Positions 1 to 7,608 are shown, numbered from the stretch's first letter. The stretch is 64,000 bases of DNA from Bacilli bacterium (GCA_017404555.1 JAFRCD010000005.1:1-64000); one strand, 5' to 3'. Notes: generated from the sequence alone by a model not told the origin. Numbers and translations: made by a program.

Positions 1-1
1 T

Positions 2-40
2 ACTTTTGGTATTGTATGTGTTCGTAAAAGAATAGAATAG
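2..40 (+). CDS. 3' end of an unidentified gene (partial)
   Basis: The first bases can be read as the last 12 codons of a gene running in from the left and ending at TAG 38-40, directly before a terminator hairpin. Another frame stops at 33-35, so the reading frame is not certain. Too little is present to name a product. Confidence 0.3.
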   Translation, partial: TFGIVCVRKRIE

Positions 41-63
41 GAAGAAGTTTTTCTTCCTTTTTT
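40..63 (+). terminator. Rho-independent terminator
   Basis: A 7-bp stem, GGAAGAA (40-46) with TTCTTCC (51-57), has a 4-nt loop and is followed by six T. It overlaps the presumed stop codon of the gene entering from the left and isolates it from the T-box operon. Confidence 0.85.
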
Positions 64-98
64 ATCTAATTATTATCTGTCAAGTATACTATAAATCG

Positions 99-127
99 TT
101 GACTTATTTACTAAAAACTAGTAATAT
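99..127 (+). promoter_or_regulatory. promoter of the glyS T-box operon
   Basis: TTGACT (99-104), a 17-nt spacer and TAATAT (122-127) form a near-consensus vegetative promoter. Transcription would begin near 133, at the start of the leader. Confidence 0.75.
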
Positions 128-130
128 ATA

Positions 131-254
131 GGTAAGTTGTGATGACTGAGTTTGGAACCTCACGAGCAGTATACTATAAAAGAGATCTCTTATGATAAAT
201 AAGGTGGAACCGCGGAAATATTTCGTCCTTATGATTCATGAGAGTTTTTATTTT
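131..254 (+). promoter_or_regulatory. compact T-box leader, probably glycine-responsive
   Basis: The conserved T-box bulge sequence GGTGGAACCGCGG lies at 203-215. The flanks ATAAGG and CCTTAT can pair around it as the antiterminator. Just after it, CTTATGA and TCATGAG can pair and are followed by TTTTTATTTT, a likely terminator. A GGA triplet at 154-156, followed by ACC, is the best specifier candidate and is a Gly codon, matching glyS downstream. The whole leader is only about 110 nt, roughly half the pheST leader at 8247, so Stem I must be very short. Uncharged tRNA-Gly would be expected to allow readthrough. Confidence 0.8.
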
Positions 255-267
255 AAGGAGGGATAGT

Positions 268-795
268 GTGAATATCTTTATAGGAACATCTTCAAGAGAT
301 GAACTTGATAAAAAAATCTTAAATATGAGTGATGAATTAATTGAAAAAGTAGCCAAAGTACCAGATTTAAATCTAGTATATGGTGGTTATGATCATGGAG
401 TTATGAAAAAGTGTTATGATGAATTTAAAAAGAATAATAAAAAAATAATTGGTATTACAGTAGATGCTTATGATGATGAATTAGACTGTAGTGAAGTAAT
501 TATTAAGAAAAGTACTTTTGATCGTACTAAAGAAATTTATAATAAGAGTGATATTTTATTAATATTACCAGGTGGTATTGGTACTTTAGCTGAATTATTT
601 TCTATTATTGAACAAATGCGTACCTATGATAATGATAAAATCTTGATTCTTTATAATAAAGATTTCTATTATAAAGATTTAATTGAAGAAATATATAAGA
701 TGTATCAAGAGAAGTTAATAGAATATCCACCTAGTGAATATATGTTAATTAGTAATGATATTGATGAAATAATGACAGTAGTGGAGAATTTTTAG
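268..795 (+). CDS. LOG-family Rossmann nucleotide-binding protein
   Basis: About 175 residues with the LOG/lysine-decarboxylase-like signature: a YGG loop after the second strand (LVYGGYDHGVM) and the hallmark PGGIGTLAE. Family members are phosphoribohydrolases that release bases from nucleoside monophosphates or related nucleotides; the substrate here is unknown. The start is taken as GTG 268 because AAGGAGGG lies just upstream at 255-262. An in-frame ATG at 238 lies inside the T-box terminator region and has no ribosome site. The gene is the first of the T-box operon and ends 10 bases before glyS, so it should follow glycine-tRNA charging. That coupling is unexpected for this family, and I cannot say what the enzyme contributes. 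Confidence 0.8.
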   Translation: MNIFIGTSSRDELDKKILNMSDELIEKVAKVPDLNLVYGGYDHGVMKKCYDEFKKNNKKIIGITVDAYDDELDCSEVIIKKSTFDRTKEIYNKSDILLILPGGIGTLAELFSIIEQMRTYDNDKILILYNKDFYYKDLIEEIYKMYQEKLIEYPPSEYMLISNDIDEIMTVVENF

Positions 796-805
796 GAGGG
801 ATATA

Positions 806-2182
806 ATGGAAAAACTAACAATGGAAAAATTAGTTAATTATTGTAAACAATATGGATTTGTTTTTCAAGGAAGTGAAATCTATGGAGGTCTTGCTAATTC
901 CTGGGATTATGGACCTTTAGGTAGAGAACTAAAAGAAAATATTAAAAAAGCTTGGTTTAAACGTTTTATTCAAGAAGAAGTACATAATTATGGACTTGAT
1001 GCGGCTATTATCATGAATCCTGAAGTTTGGGTAGCATCAGGACATGTTGCTTCTTTTGCTGATCCTTTAATTGATTGTAAGAAGTGTAAAATGCGTCATC
1101 GTGCTGATAAATTAATTGAAGACTTTACTGATGGTAAAGAAACTGGTGATGGTTGGGATAATGAAAAACTAGAAAAATACATTGCTGATAATAGTATTGC
1201 TTGTCCTAATTGTGGTTCTACTGATTTTACTCCAATTAGAAAGTTCAATTTATTGTTTGAATCACATATTGGTGTAACTGAAGATTCTAATTCCAAAGTA
1301 TATTTAAGAGGAGAAACTGCTCAAGGTATATTTGTTAACTTTAATAATGTTTTAAGAAGTATGCGAGCTAAAGTACCATTTGGTATTGGTCAAATAGGTA
1401 AAGCATTTAGAAATGAGATTACTCCAGGTAACTTTATCTTTAGAGTACGTGAGTTTGAACAAATGGAATTAGAGTTCTTCTGTAAACCAGATACTGATTT
1501 AGAATGGTTTAAATATTGGAAAGAGCATTGTCTAGCATTTTTAAATGATTTAGGTCTTAATAAAGATAACTTACGTTATCGTGATCATTCTAAAGAAGAA
1601 TTATCTTTCTATAGTAAAGCTACTACTGATATTGAATATAAATACCCAATGGGTTGGGGAGAATTATGGGGAATAGCAGATCGTACTGATTATGACTTAT
1701 CAGTTCATGAGAAGCATTCCAAGACGGAATTAAAGTATTTAGATCCTGAAACTAATGAAAAGTATATTCCTTATGTAATTGAACCTAGTATTGGTGTAGA
1801 TCGTCTTTTATTAGCTCTTCTTGCTGATGCCTATAATGTTGAAGAGTTAGAAAATGATGAGCGAGAAGTACTTAAAATTCATCCTTTCTTAGCACCATAT
1901 AAAGTAGCAGTCTTACCACTTGTTAAGAAATATCATAGTGATAAAGCTAAGGAAGTATATAGTATTCTTAGTAAAGAATTTATGACTTCATATGATGAAG
2001 CAGGATCTATTGGTAAGAGATATCGTAGAAGTGATGCGATTGGTACACCTTTCTGTGTAACTATTGATGATGAGACAGTAAAGAATAATACAGTTACTGT
2101 TAGAAATAGAGATACTATGGAACAAGATACAGTTAAACTAGATGAATTAAATGATTACATCAAAGAAAGAGTAAAATTTTAG
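806..2182 (+). CDS. glyS: glycyl-tRNA synthetase, alpha2 type
   Basis: Charges tRNA-Gly with glycine in the cytoplasm. The 458-residue protein is the single-chain dimeric class II form (as in Bacilli relatives and eukaryotes), not the alpha2beta2 bacterial form. It has the GSEIYGGLANSWDYGPLG opening, the class II motif 2 region FRVREFEQMELEFF, motif 3 around EPSIGVDRLLLALL, and a C-terminal anticodon-binding domain. Cys pairs in CKKC and CPNC suggest a zinc site in the insert. ATG 806 follows AGGAGGG at 794-800. The gene shares the T-box leader at 131-254 with the LOG-family gene. Confidence 0.97.
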   Translation: MEKLTMEKLVNYCKQYGFVFQGSEIYGGLANSWDYGPLGRELKENIKKAWFKRFIQEEVHNYGLDAAIIMNPEVWVASGHVASFADPLIDCKKCKMRHRADKLIEDFTDGKETGDGWDNEKLEKYIADNSIACPNCGSTDFTPIRKFNLLFESHIGVTEDSNSKVYLRGETAQGIFVNFNNVLRSMRAKVPFGIGQIGKAFRNEITPGNFIFRVREFEQMELEFFCKPDTDLEWFKYWKEHCLAFLNDLGLNKDNLRYRDHSKEELSFYSKATTDIEYKYPMGWGELWGIADRTDYDLSVHEKHSKTELKYLDPETNEKYIPYVIEPSIGVDRLLLALLADAYNVEELENDEREVLKIHPFLAPYKVAVLPLVKKYHSDKAKEVYSILSKEFMTSYDEAGSIGKRYRRSDAIGTPFCVTIDDETVKNNTVTVRNRDTMEQDTVKLDELNDYIKERVKF

Positions 2183-2210
2183 TGACTTTTAATTGATAAA
2201 GTGTTATAAT
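2182..2210 (+). promoter_or_regulatory. promoter of the 2241 gene
   Basis: GTGACT (2182-2187), a 17-nt spacer and TATAAT (2205-2210). It overlaps the glyS stop codon (TAG 2180-2182) and lies within any upstream-extended reading frame of the next gene, which supports a start at 2241. Confidence 0.65.
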
Positions 2211-2240
2211 ACTAAGTCAACTGAGGAAAGAGGTGCAGTT

Positions 2241-2747
2241 ATGAAAAATTATGACCGCGTATTAGAAGTTTTAAATGCTACATGTGATTTTTTATCAGCA
2301 TACGAAGGTAAATCATACGAGGGAAGTATTATACCTGTCAAACTTGAATTTAACAATAATCTTTTAGAACGGGGCTTAGTAGTAGTTTATGAAAAAGATA
2401 AAAAGAAACTAGCTCGTGCCGAAATAGAAGATAAGTTTGAAGATAATGATATTGCTGGTTTACTTACACCAAGTAAGAACTATATACAACTTGCTTGTAT
2501 TAAGGATAAAACCATTACTACAAACATTACTTTTGATGGTGAATGTGTTATTACTGATGGTATAGGACCAGCTGGTGTTATTGATCCTAAATATAGTGTT
2601 ATCAACGACATGTTTGAAGATTGGTATATTACTAAAGAACAATTAGGTAAGCACTTAAGATATGATGATATTTATCAACATGCTTATGTTTATGCTGAAA
2701 TGTTAAAAAGACGTGAAAAAAAGATGTCAAAAACTAAAAGAAAATAG
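2241..2747 (+). CDS. uncharacterised cytoplasmic protein
   Basis: I do not recognise a family. The protein has 168 residues, no signal peptide or membrane helix, and a Lys/Arg-rich C-terminus (KRREKKMSKTKRK), which would suit an RNA- or ribosome-associated protein. ATG 2241 is chosen because AGAGGTG precedes it and a promoter sits just upstream; an in-frame TTG at 2193 would lie inside that promoter. It is a single-gene unit: its stop touches the -35 box of the infC operon promoter. Confidence 0.6.
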   Translation: MKNYDRVLEVLNATCDFLSAYEGKSYEGSIIPVKLEFNNNLLERGLVVVYEKDKKKLARAEIEDKFEDNDIAGLLTPSKNYIQLACIKDKTITTNITFDGECVITDGIGPAGVIDPKYSVINDMFEDWYITKEQLGKHLRYDDIYQHAYVYAEMLKRREKKMSKTKRK

Positions 2748-2776
2748 TTGACAATTATAGGCTTTAAGCATATAAT
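2748..2776 (+). promoter_or_regulatory. consensus promoter of the infC operon
   Basis: TTGACA (2748-2753), exactly 17 nt, then TATAAT (2771-2776): a full sigma-A consensus, as expected for a ribosomal-protein operon. Confidence 0.9.
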
Positions 2777-2782
2777 TAGTAA

Positions 2783-2905
2783 GGAATTAAGGAAAGAGAT
2801 TTTATATCCACCTGATTGCGAAAAGCGATAGGTCAAAAGCCAGATAATAAAATAAGTTTATTAGGTTTTTAAAGTGGATATAGAATTATATCTACTTTTT
2901 CTTTA
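2783..2905 (+). promoter_or_regulatory. L20-type attenuator leader of infC-rpmI-rplT
   Basis: The leader ends in a terminator: AGTGGATATA (2873-2882) pairs with TATATCTACT (2887-2896), and the T-rich tail runs to 2903. Upstream TATATCCAC (2803-2811) is the exact complement of GTGGATATA (2874-2882), so it can form a competing long-range antiterminator. In Bacillus the same operon is controlled by L20 binding a leader of this design and causing premature termination. Position and pairing match; L20 binding itself is inferred. Confidence 0.8.
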
Positions 2906-2927
2906 ATTTAATTGGAGGTGTTTTGAA

Positions 2928-3455
2928 ATAGCAAATAAGAATGATTTGTTAAAAAATGAACAGATTACAGTACCTGAAGTTTTGGTTATTGGACCAAATG
3001 GTGAACAGATGGGAATTAAATCCATTGAAGATGCTAAGACATTAGCAACTTATGCAGCTTTAGATTTAGTGCTTATTTCACCTAATGCTAATCCACCTGT
3101 TTGTAAAGTAATGGACTATAACAAGTTCAAATATGAAAAACAAAAGAAACAGAAAGAAGCAATGAAAAAGCAAAGAGCAACCCGTTCAGAGTTGAAGGAG
3201 TATCGTATGACTCCTAATATTGATGTAGGTGACTTTGAAACTAAGCTAAGAAATATCACTAAGTATTTAGAAAAAGGTGACAGGATTAAACTAACTGTTC
3301 GTTTTAAAGGTCGTCAAATGGCTCATACTGAATTAGGTAAAGATGTATTAGATCGTTTTGCGGACAGACTACAAGATTTAGCTACTATCGAACAACAACC
3401 TAAATTAGATGGTCGAATGATGACTATGTTATTGGCACCAAAAAAAGATAAATAG
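2928..3455 (+). CDS. infC: translation initiation factor IF-3 (ATA start)
   Basis: Binds the 30S subunit, blocks early 50S joining and proofreads the start codon. The 175 residues show the IF3 N-domain, the basic linker (KFKYEKQKKQKEAMKKQ) and the C-domain ending near GRMMTMLLAPK. Reading upstream from TTG 2946, the frame continues through a recognisable IF3 N-terminus (ANKNDLLKNEQI) to ATA at 2928. That ATA sits 9 nt after GGAGG (2914-2918), normal spacing, whereas TTG 2946 would be far too distant. Rare starts (AUU) are standard for infC because IF3 discriminates against them and so limits its own synthesis. First gene of the rpmI-rplT operon. Confidence 0.93.
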   Translation: MANKNDLLKNEQITVPEVLVIGPNGEQMGIKSIEDAKTLATYAALDLVLISPNANPPVCKVMDYNKFKYEKQKKQKEAMKKQRATRSELKEYRMTPNIDVGDFETKLRNITKYLEKGDRIKLTVRFKGRQMAHTELGKDVLDRFADRLQDLATIEQQPKLDGRMMTMLLAPKKDK

Positions 3456-3469
3456 AAGGAGGAAGAATT

Positions 3470-3658
3470 ATGCCAAAATTAAAAACCCATAAGGGAACAG
3501 CTAAAACAATGAAAAAGCGTAAGAATGATTATAAGATCGGTAGACCTGGTCATAATCACAATACTGGCTATAAGCCAACTAAATTTAATAGAAAAGGAAG
3601 AAGTGGATCTACTTTATCAAAGGCAGATCAAAAGAAGCTTAAAAACTTATTGAAATAG
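3470..3658 (+). CDS. rpmI: 50S ribosomal protein L35
   Basis: A 62-residue, strongly basic protein starting MPKLKTHKGTAKT, the L35 signature, located between infC and rplT as in most bacteria. L35 binds 23S rRNA in the large subunit. Start ATG 3470 follows AGGAGG at 3457. Length is normal for the family. Confidence 0.97.
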   Translation: MPKLKTHKGTAKTMKKRKNDYKIGRPGHNHNTGYKPTKFNRKGRSGSTLSKADQKKLKNLLK

Positions 3659-3671
3659 GAGGTAGAGGAAA

Positions 3672-4289
3672 ATGGCAAGAGTAAAGAACAGTGTAACGAC
3701 AAAAGCACGTCATAAGAAAGTGTTAAAACAAGCTAAAGGTTACTTTGGTAGTAAACATAGATTATATAAATCAGCTAAAGAACAATTAATGCATTCTGGA
3801 CAATATGCTTATCGTGATCGTAAACAAAAGAAACGTGATTTTAGAAAGCTTTGGATAACAAGAATTAATGCCGCTTGTCATGAACGTGGTATTAGTTATT
3901 CAAGATTTATTGATGGTTTAACTAAAGCTGGTGTAGCAATAAATAGAAAGATGTTATCAGAAATAGCTATTAATGATCCTAAAGCTTTTGATGAAATAGT
4001 AAAAACAGCTAAAAAAGGATTAGAAGGTAAAGTAAAAGCTGAAGAAGTAAAAAATAGTGCTGAAGTAACTATTAAAGGAAAGACTGCTAAGAAAGAGACA
4101 GAAGCAAAGAAAGAACCAGCTAAGAAAGCACCTGTAAAGAAAGAAGAACCTAAAAAAGAAGTAAAGAAAGAGGCTAAGAAAGATTATGCTACACTTTCAG
4201 TAGCTGAATTAAAAGCTGAAGCCAAGAAAAAAGGAATAAAGGGTTATTCAACAATGAAGAAAGCAGATTTAATTGCTGCTTTAAAATAA
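3672..4289 (+). CDS. rplT: 50S ribosomal protein L20 with a C-terminal Rho_N/SAP-like extension
   Basis: Residues 1 to about 118 are ordinary L20 ([19 protein letters not shown] onward), needed for early 50S assembly and a known autoregulator of this operon. The protein continues to 205 residues. First comes a Lys/Glu/Ala/Pro-rich, probably disordered linker (about 119-170). It ends in a 34-residue helix-loop-helix motif with [18 protein letters not shown] and ADLIAAL (bases 4185-4286), which resembles the Rho N-terminal/SAP fold. Normal L20 stops at the end of the core. S2, encoded 90 bases downstream, has the same type of tail, so the extension is genuine and not a frameshift. Confidence 0.95.
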   Translation: MARVKNSVTTKARHKKVLKQAKGYFGSKHRLYKSAKEQLMHSGQYAYRDRKQKKRDFRKLWITRINAACHERGISYSRFIDGLTKAGVAINRKMLSEIAINDPKAFDEIVKTAKKGLEGKVKAEEVKNSAEVTIKGKTAKKETEAKKEPAKKAPVKKEEPKKEVKKEAKKDYATLSVAELKAEAKKKGIKGYSTMKKADLIAALK

Positions 4290-4293
4290 ACAT

Positions 4294-4345
4294 ATTAGAT
4301 GGTTTATTTATCTAGTGCCCTTGTGGTGATAAATAATAGTCTAAT
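4294..4345 (+). promoter_or_regulatory. structured leader hairpin before rpsB
   Basis: Between rplT and rpsB, ATTAGA (4294-4299) pairs with TCTAAT (4340-4345), and TTATTTATC (4304-4312) pairs with GATAAATAA (4328-4336). An asymmetric internal loop separates the stems, and the apical loop holds GTGCCC and TTGTGG. No T-run follows, so it is not a simple terminator. A ribosomal-protein binding leader controlling rpsB-tsf is a reasonable inference. Confidence 0.55.
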
Positions 4346-4379
4346 AGAAGAAAAATAAAAACGAAAAGGAGATTATGAT

Positions 4380-5372
4380 ATGACAGTAGTATCAATGAAT
4401 TATTTATTAGAAGCTGGTGTTCATTTTGGACATCAAAAAAGAAGATGGAATCCAAAAATGAAGGAATACATCTATACAACAAGAGATGACATATATATTA
4501 TCGATTTACAAAAGACAGCAGAAAAGATTGAAGAAGCTTATGCTGCTATTAAAGAAATCGCTGAAAAAGAAGGAAAGTTCTTATTTGTAGGAACTAAGAA
4601 ACAAGCTCAAGAAGCTGCAGAAGAAGCTGCAACTCGTACTAATATGTACTTTGTAAATGAAAGATGGTTAGGAGGAACTCTAACTAACTTTAAGACTATT
4701 AGATCAAGAGTTAGAAGAATGGAAGAAATTGAAAAGCAAGAAGAAGATGGAACTTTCGATTTACTTCCTAAAAAAGAAGTTATTAAAATAAGAAAAGAAT
4801 ATGACAAATTACATCGTAATTTACGTGGTATTAGAGATATGAAGAAAGTACCACAAGCAATGATTATCGTTGATCCTAAGTGTGAAGAAATTGCGATTAA
4901 AGAAGCTCGTATTTTAGGAATACCTGTATTTGGTATTGTTGATACCAATTGTGATCCTGATATGGTAGATTATGTTATTCCTGGTAATGATGATGCTGTA
5001 AGAGCAGTTAAATTAATTATTGGAGTACTTGCTAATGCCATTGCTGAAGTAAATGGTAATGAAATGATTGACTATGTCAATAATGATGATAAGGGTAAAG
5101 AAAAGCCAGCTAAGAAGGAAACTAAGAAAGAAGAAAAGGAAGAACCTAAGAAGGAAGAAAAACCAAAGAAGACTACTAAGGAAGAGACTAAAGTAGAAGA
5201 AAAGAAGGAAGAAGCACCAAAGAAAGAAGCTAAAAAAGCTCCTAAAAAGGAAGAAGTAAAAGAAGATTTAGATTCTAAGACTTTAGTTGAATTAAAAGAA
5301 ATGGCTAAAGCTAAAGGTATTAAAGGATACTCAAAACTTAAGAAAGCTGAACTTATTGAAGCTTTAAAATAA
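4380..5372 (+). CDS. rpsB: 30S ribosomal protein S2 with a C-terminal Rho_N/SAP-like extension
   Basis: Residues 1 to about 230 are normal S2, with [19 protein letters not shown] near the N-terminus and the conserved [13 protein letters not shown]2 joins the 30S subunit late and bridges head and body, near S1 or its equivalents. The chain then runs to 330 residues. A roughly 65-residue Lys/Glu/Pro linker leads into a terminal helix-loop-helix motif with [20 protein letters not shown] and AELIEALK, closely matching the end of L20 here. Typical S2 is about 250 residues. AAGGAG precedes ATG 4380. Co-oriented with tsf 18 bases downstream. Confidence 0.96.
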   Translation: MTVVSMNYLLEAGVHFGHQKRRWNPKMKEYIYTTRDDIYIIDLQKTAEKIEEAYAAIKEIAEKEGKFLFVGTKKQAQEAAEEAATRTNMYFVNERWLGGTLTNFKTIRSRVRRMEEIEKQEEDGTFDLLPKKEVIKIRKEYDKLHRNLRGIRDMKKVPQAMIIVDPKCEEIAIKEARILGIPVFGIVDTNCDPDMVDYVIPGNDDAVRAVKLIIGVLANAIAEVNGNEMIDYVNNDDKGKEKPAKKETKKEEKEEPKKEEKPKKTTKEETKVEEKKEEAPKKEAKKAPKKEEVKEDLDSKTLVELKEMAKAKGIKGYSKLKKAELIEALK

Positions 5373-5390
5373 GACATAAAAAGGAGAATA

Positions 5391-6266
5391 ATGATGATAA
5401 AAGCAAGTGATGTTAAAGAGCTAAGAGAAAAGACAGGCGCTGGTATGCTTGATTGTAAGAAAGCTCTAGAAGAAGTATCAGGGGATATGGAAAAAGCCAT
5501 TGATTGGTTAAGAGAAAAAGGTATTGCCAAAGCTGCTAAGAAAGAATCAAGAATTGCGGCTGATGGTTTGTGTGAAATTAAAACTGATGGCAATAAAGCT
5601 GTTATAGTAGAAGTTAATTCTGAGACTGACTTTGTTGCTAAAAACGAAGAGTTTACTAAGTTTGTTGATTTAGTAAGTGAAGCAATTCTAAATAACGATG
5701 TTGAAACTAATGAAGATGTTTTAAAATTAGATGTAGATGGAGAAACTATTGAAGAAAAATTAGTTGCTCTAACTGCTAAAATAGGAGAGAAACTATCTTT
5801 TAGAAGATTTGAAAAGGTTGAAAAAGAAGATAGTGATGTCTTTGGTTCATACTTACATATGGGTGGTAAGATTGCTGCATTAGTAGTTCTTACTGGTGGT
5901 AATGAAGAAGTGGCTCGTGATGTGGCTATGCAAACAGCCGCTATGAATCCTATGTGCTTAAATAGAGAAAGTGTTCCTGCTGATGTATTAGAGCGTGAAA
6001 GAACAGTTATTAAGGAACAAGTTCTTAATGAAGGAAAACCAGAAGATATAGCAGAGAAAATGGTTAATGGTAGACTAAATAAGTTCTATAAAGAAATATG
6101 TCTTGAAGAACAAGAGTTTATTAAAGAATCAAAAATGTCTGTAGGAGACTTCGTTAAAAAAGAAAATGCTTCTATTAAAGCAATGTACCGTTTTGCCGTA
6201 GGTGAAGGAATCGAAAAGAAAGAAGAAAACTTTGCCGAAGAAGTAATGAGTCAAGTAAACGGATAA
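5391..6266 (+). CDS. tsf: elongation factor Ts
   Basis: Exchanges GDP for GTP on EF-Tu. The 291 residues show the N-terminal UBA-like domain (VKELREKTGAGMLDCKKALEE), the EF-Tu contact motif TDFVAKN, and the two-part core. ATG 5391 and ATG 5394 are both possible; AAGGAG at 5381-5386 sits slightly better for 5394. It follows rpsB in the usual rpsB-tsf operon. Confidence 0.97.
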   Translation: MMIKASDVKELREKTGAGMLDCKKALEEVSGDMEKAIDWLREKGIAKAAKKESRIAADGLCEIKTDGNKAVIVEVNSETDFVAKNEEFTKFVDLVSEAILNNDVETNEDVLKLDVDGETIEEKLVALTAKIGEKLSFRRFEKVEKEDSDVFGSYLHMGGKIAALVVLTGGNEEVARDVAMQTAAMNPMCLNRESVPADVLERERTVIKEQVLNEGKPEDIAEKMVNGRLNKFYKEICLEEQEFIKESKMSVGDFVKKENASIKAMYRFAVGEGIEKKEENFAEEVMSQVNG

Positions 6267-6281
6267 TATAAAAGGTGCAGT

Positions 6282-6860
6282 ATGAAGAAACTATTATTAA
6301 TACTACTTGTAGGTTTAATTATTATAAGTGGTTGCGGAAAAGTTGTAAAAGTAAAAAAAGTAGAAGAGATTACTGATAACGAGAAATTTGCCCAAGAATT
6401 TGATATTAGTAAGGAAAATAATTTTAAATATCTTAATTATGATGAGTTAATGGATGTATTAAATAATAAATCAGGTATTATCTTTTTAGGTAGTGGTGAT
6501 TGCGAATGGTGTAAAAAAGCTGCTAAACTTCTTAATGAGTCATTAAAGTATAAAGATATTAAAGATGATATTTATTACTATAATCCTAAAAAGATTAAAG
6601 CAAATAATAACAAAAAATATCAAGAATTATTAAAGATTCTTGATCCATATTTAACTGAAGATGAAGATAAAAACAAAGAATTGTTATTACCAGATATCTA
6701 TTTCGTTAAAAAGGGTAAAATAATTGATCATAATAATGATCTTGCTACTATAAAGACTAATCCGGAAGAGTATTTAACTAAAGAAAGAAAAAAAGAAATA
6801 AGAGAAAAATACGAAGACTTAATTAGTAAATACAATGTCAAAGAATGTAAAACATGTTAA
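6282..6860 (+). CDS. thioredoxin-like lipoprotein
   Basis: A 192-residue exported lipoprotein. The hydrophobic signal ends in a lipobox (IISGC), so Cys about 18 would be lipidated and anchored outside the membrane. A thioredoxin-like core follows, with strand GIIFLGS and the active site CEWC, followed by a helix (KKAAKLLNESL). The likely role is extracytoplasmic thiol-disulfide exchange or a redox-sensing relative; substrate unknown. The C-terminus carries another CKTC motif. It lies 15 bases after tsf and may be read through from it. Its last codons form the 5' arm of a terminator. Confidence 0.75.
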   Translation: MKKLLLILLVGLIIISGCGKVVKVKKVEEITDNEKFAQEFDISKENNFKYLNYDELMDVLNNKSGIIFLGSGDCEWCKKAAKLLNESLKYKDIKDDIYYYNPKKIKANNNKKYQELLKILDPYLTEDEDKNKELLLPDIYFVKKGKIIDHNNDLATIKTNPEEYLTKERKKEIREKYEDLISKYNVKECKTC

Positions 6861-6876
6861 TTACATTCTTTTTTTT
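6843..6876 (+). terminator. terminator overlapping the lipoprotein stop
   Basis: GAATGTAA (6843-6850) pairs with TTACATTC (6861-6868), followed by eight T. It ends the rpsB-tsf-lipoprotein transcript. TATAAT at 6891-6896 then offers a -10 box for the next gene. Confidence 0.85.
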
Positions 6877-6918
6877 GTTCAAAAAAAGGTTATAATTATG
6901 ATAAGGAGAGTGAAAAAG

Positions 6919-7608
6919 GTGATTGAAGAAAAGAAGAAAAACAAGTTAGTCGGACCATTTATTATAGTATTACTACTATTACTTGGTTCTATAGGATTCA
7001 TTCTTTATGATAAAGGAATAATCTTAAAACAAAAAGAGGAACCAAAAACAGAGAAAAAAGAGGTTAAGAAAGAAGAAAAGAAAGAAGAAAAAGAAACTCT
7101 TGATTTCGTAACTGATCTTAGCAAGGTTTCTAACAAAAGAGGAGAGAATACTTATGTTTTAGATGGATCCGATGGATTTGACAATTTTTATCAATTGGAT
7201 AAGGACCAAAAAACAGTTAAATGCCAAATTTCGTGGGATAGGATGAATGAAGCAATAAATGGGCAAAAATCCAATACGGTAGGATATAAAGTTGAGGACA
7301 TTGAAATAACGTTTGAACAAAAAGTAAACGAAATGTATTTTGGCGGAACAGGACAAAGTATATCAGGAGATCTAGTACTGTTTCTAATGGAAGATGGTAC
7401 GGTCGAATATATTCCGACATATTATGCTGCCAAAGCAAAAGAAATAAAATCCTATGGAAAAATACCAGAGCTTGAGAACATAATTAAGTTCTATAGTGCA
7501 GGAGTTAGGGCAGGACAATTTGGATATCATACAGTATTGGCTCAGGATAATACCGGAAAACTATATGATTTAGAACCTTTAATAAAAGAATTTAATTCAA
7601 CAGAATAA
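6919..7608 (+). CDS. membrane-anchored extracytoplasmic protein, unknown function
   Basis: One N-terminal membrane helix (LVGPFIIVLLLLLGSIGFIL) is followed by a Lys/Glu-rich linker of about 30 residues and an approximately 160-residue outside domain that I do not recognise. GTG 6919 is preferred because AAGGAGAG (6903-6910) lies 8-10 nt before it; the ATG at 6898 overlaps that ribosome site. The helix, charged linker and outer domain plan recurs at 17709, 27353 and 31519. It has its own -10 box and terminator. Confidence 0.6.
   Translation: MIEEKKKNKLVGPFIIVLLLLLGSIGFILYDKGIILKQKEEPKTEKKEVKKEEKKEEKETLDFVTDLSKVSNKRGENTYVLDGSDGFDNFYQLDKDQKTVKCQISWDRMNEAINGQKSNTVGYKVEDIEITFEQKVNEMYFGGTGQSISGDLVLFLMEDGTVEYIPTYYAAKAKEIKSYGKIPELENIIKFYSAGVRAGQFGYHTVLAQDNTGKLYDLEPLIKEFNSTE

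Noticed and set aside
238-267. ATG 238 as start of the LOG-family gene
   Set aside because: It lies in the T-box terminator region without a ribosome site; GTG 268 has AAGGAGGG at the right distance.
5072-5593. Long minus-strand open frame opposite rpsB/tsf
   Set aside because: It mirrors the Lys/Glu-rich codons of the S2 tail, giving a Ser/Phe/Leu-rich shadow without a ribosome site.
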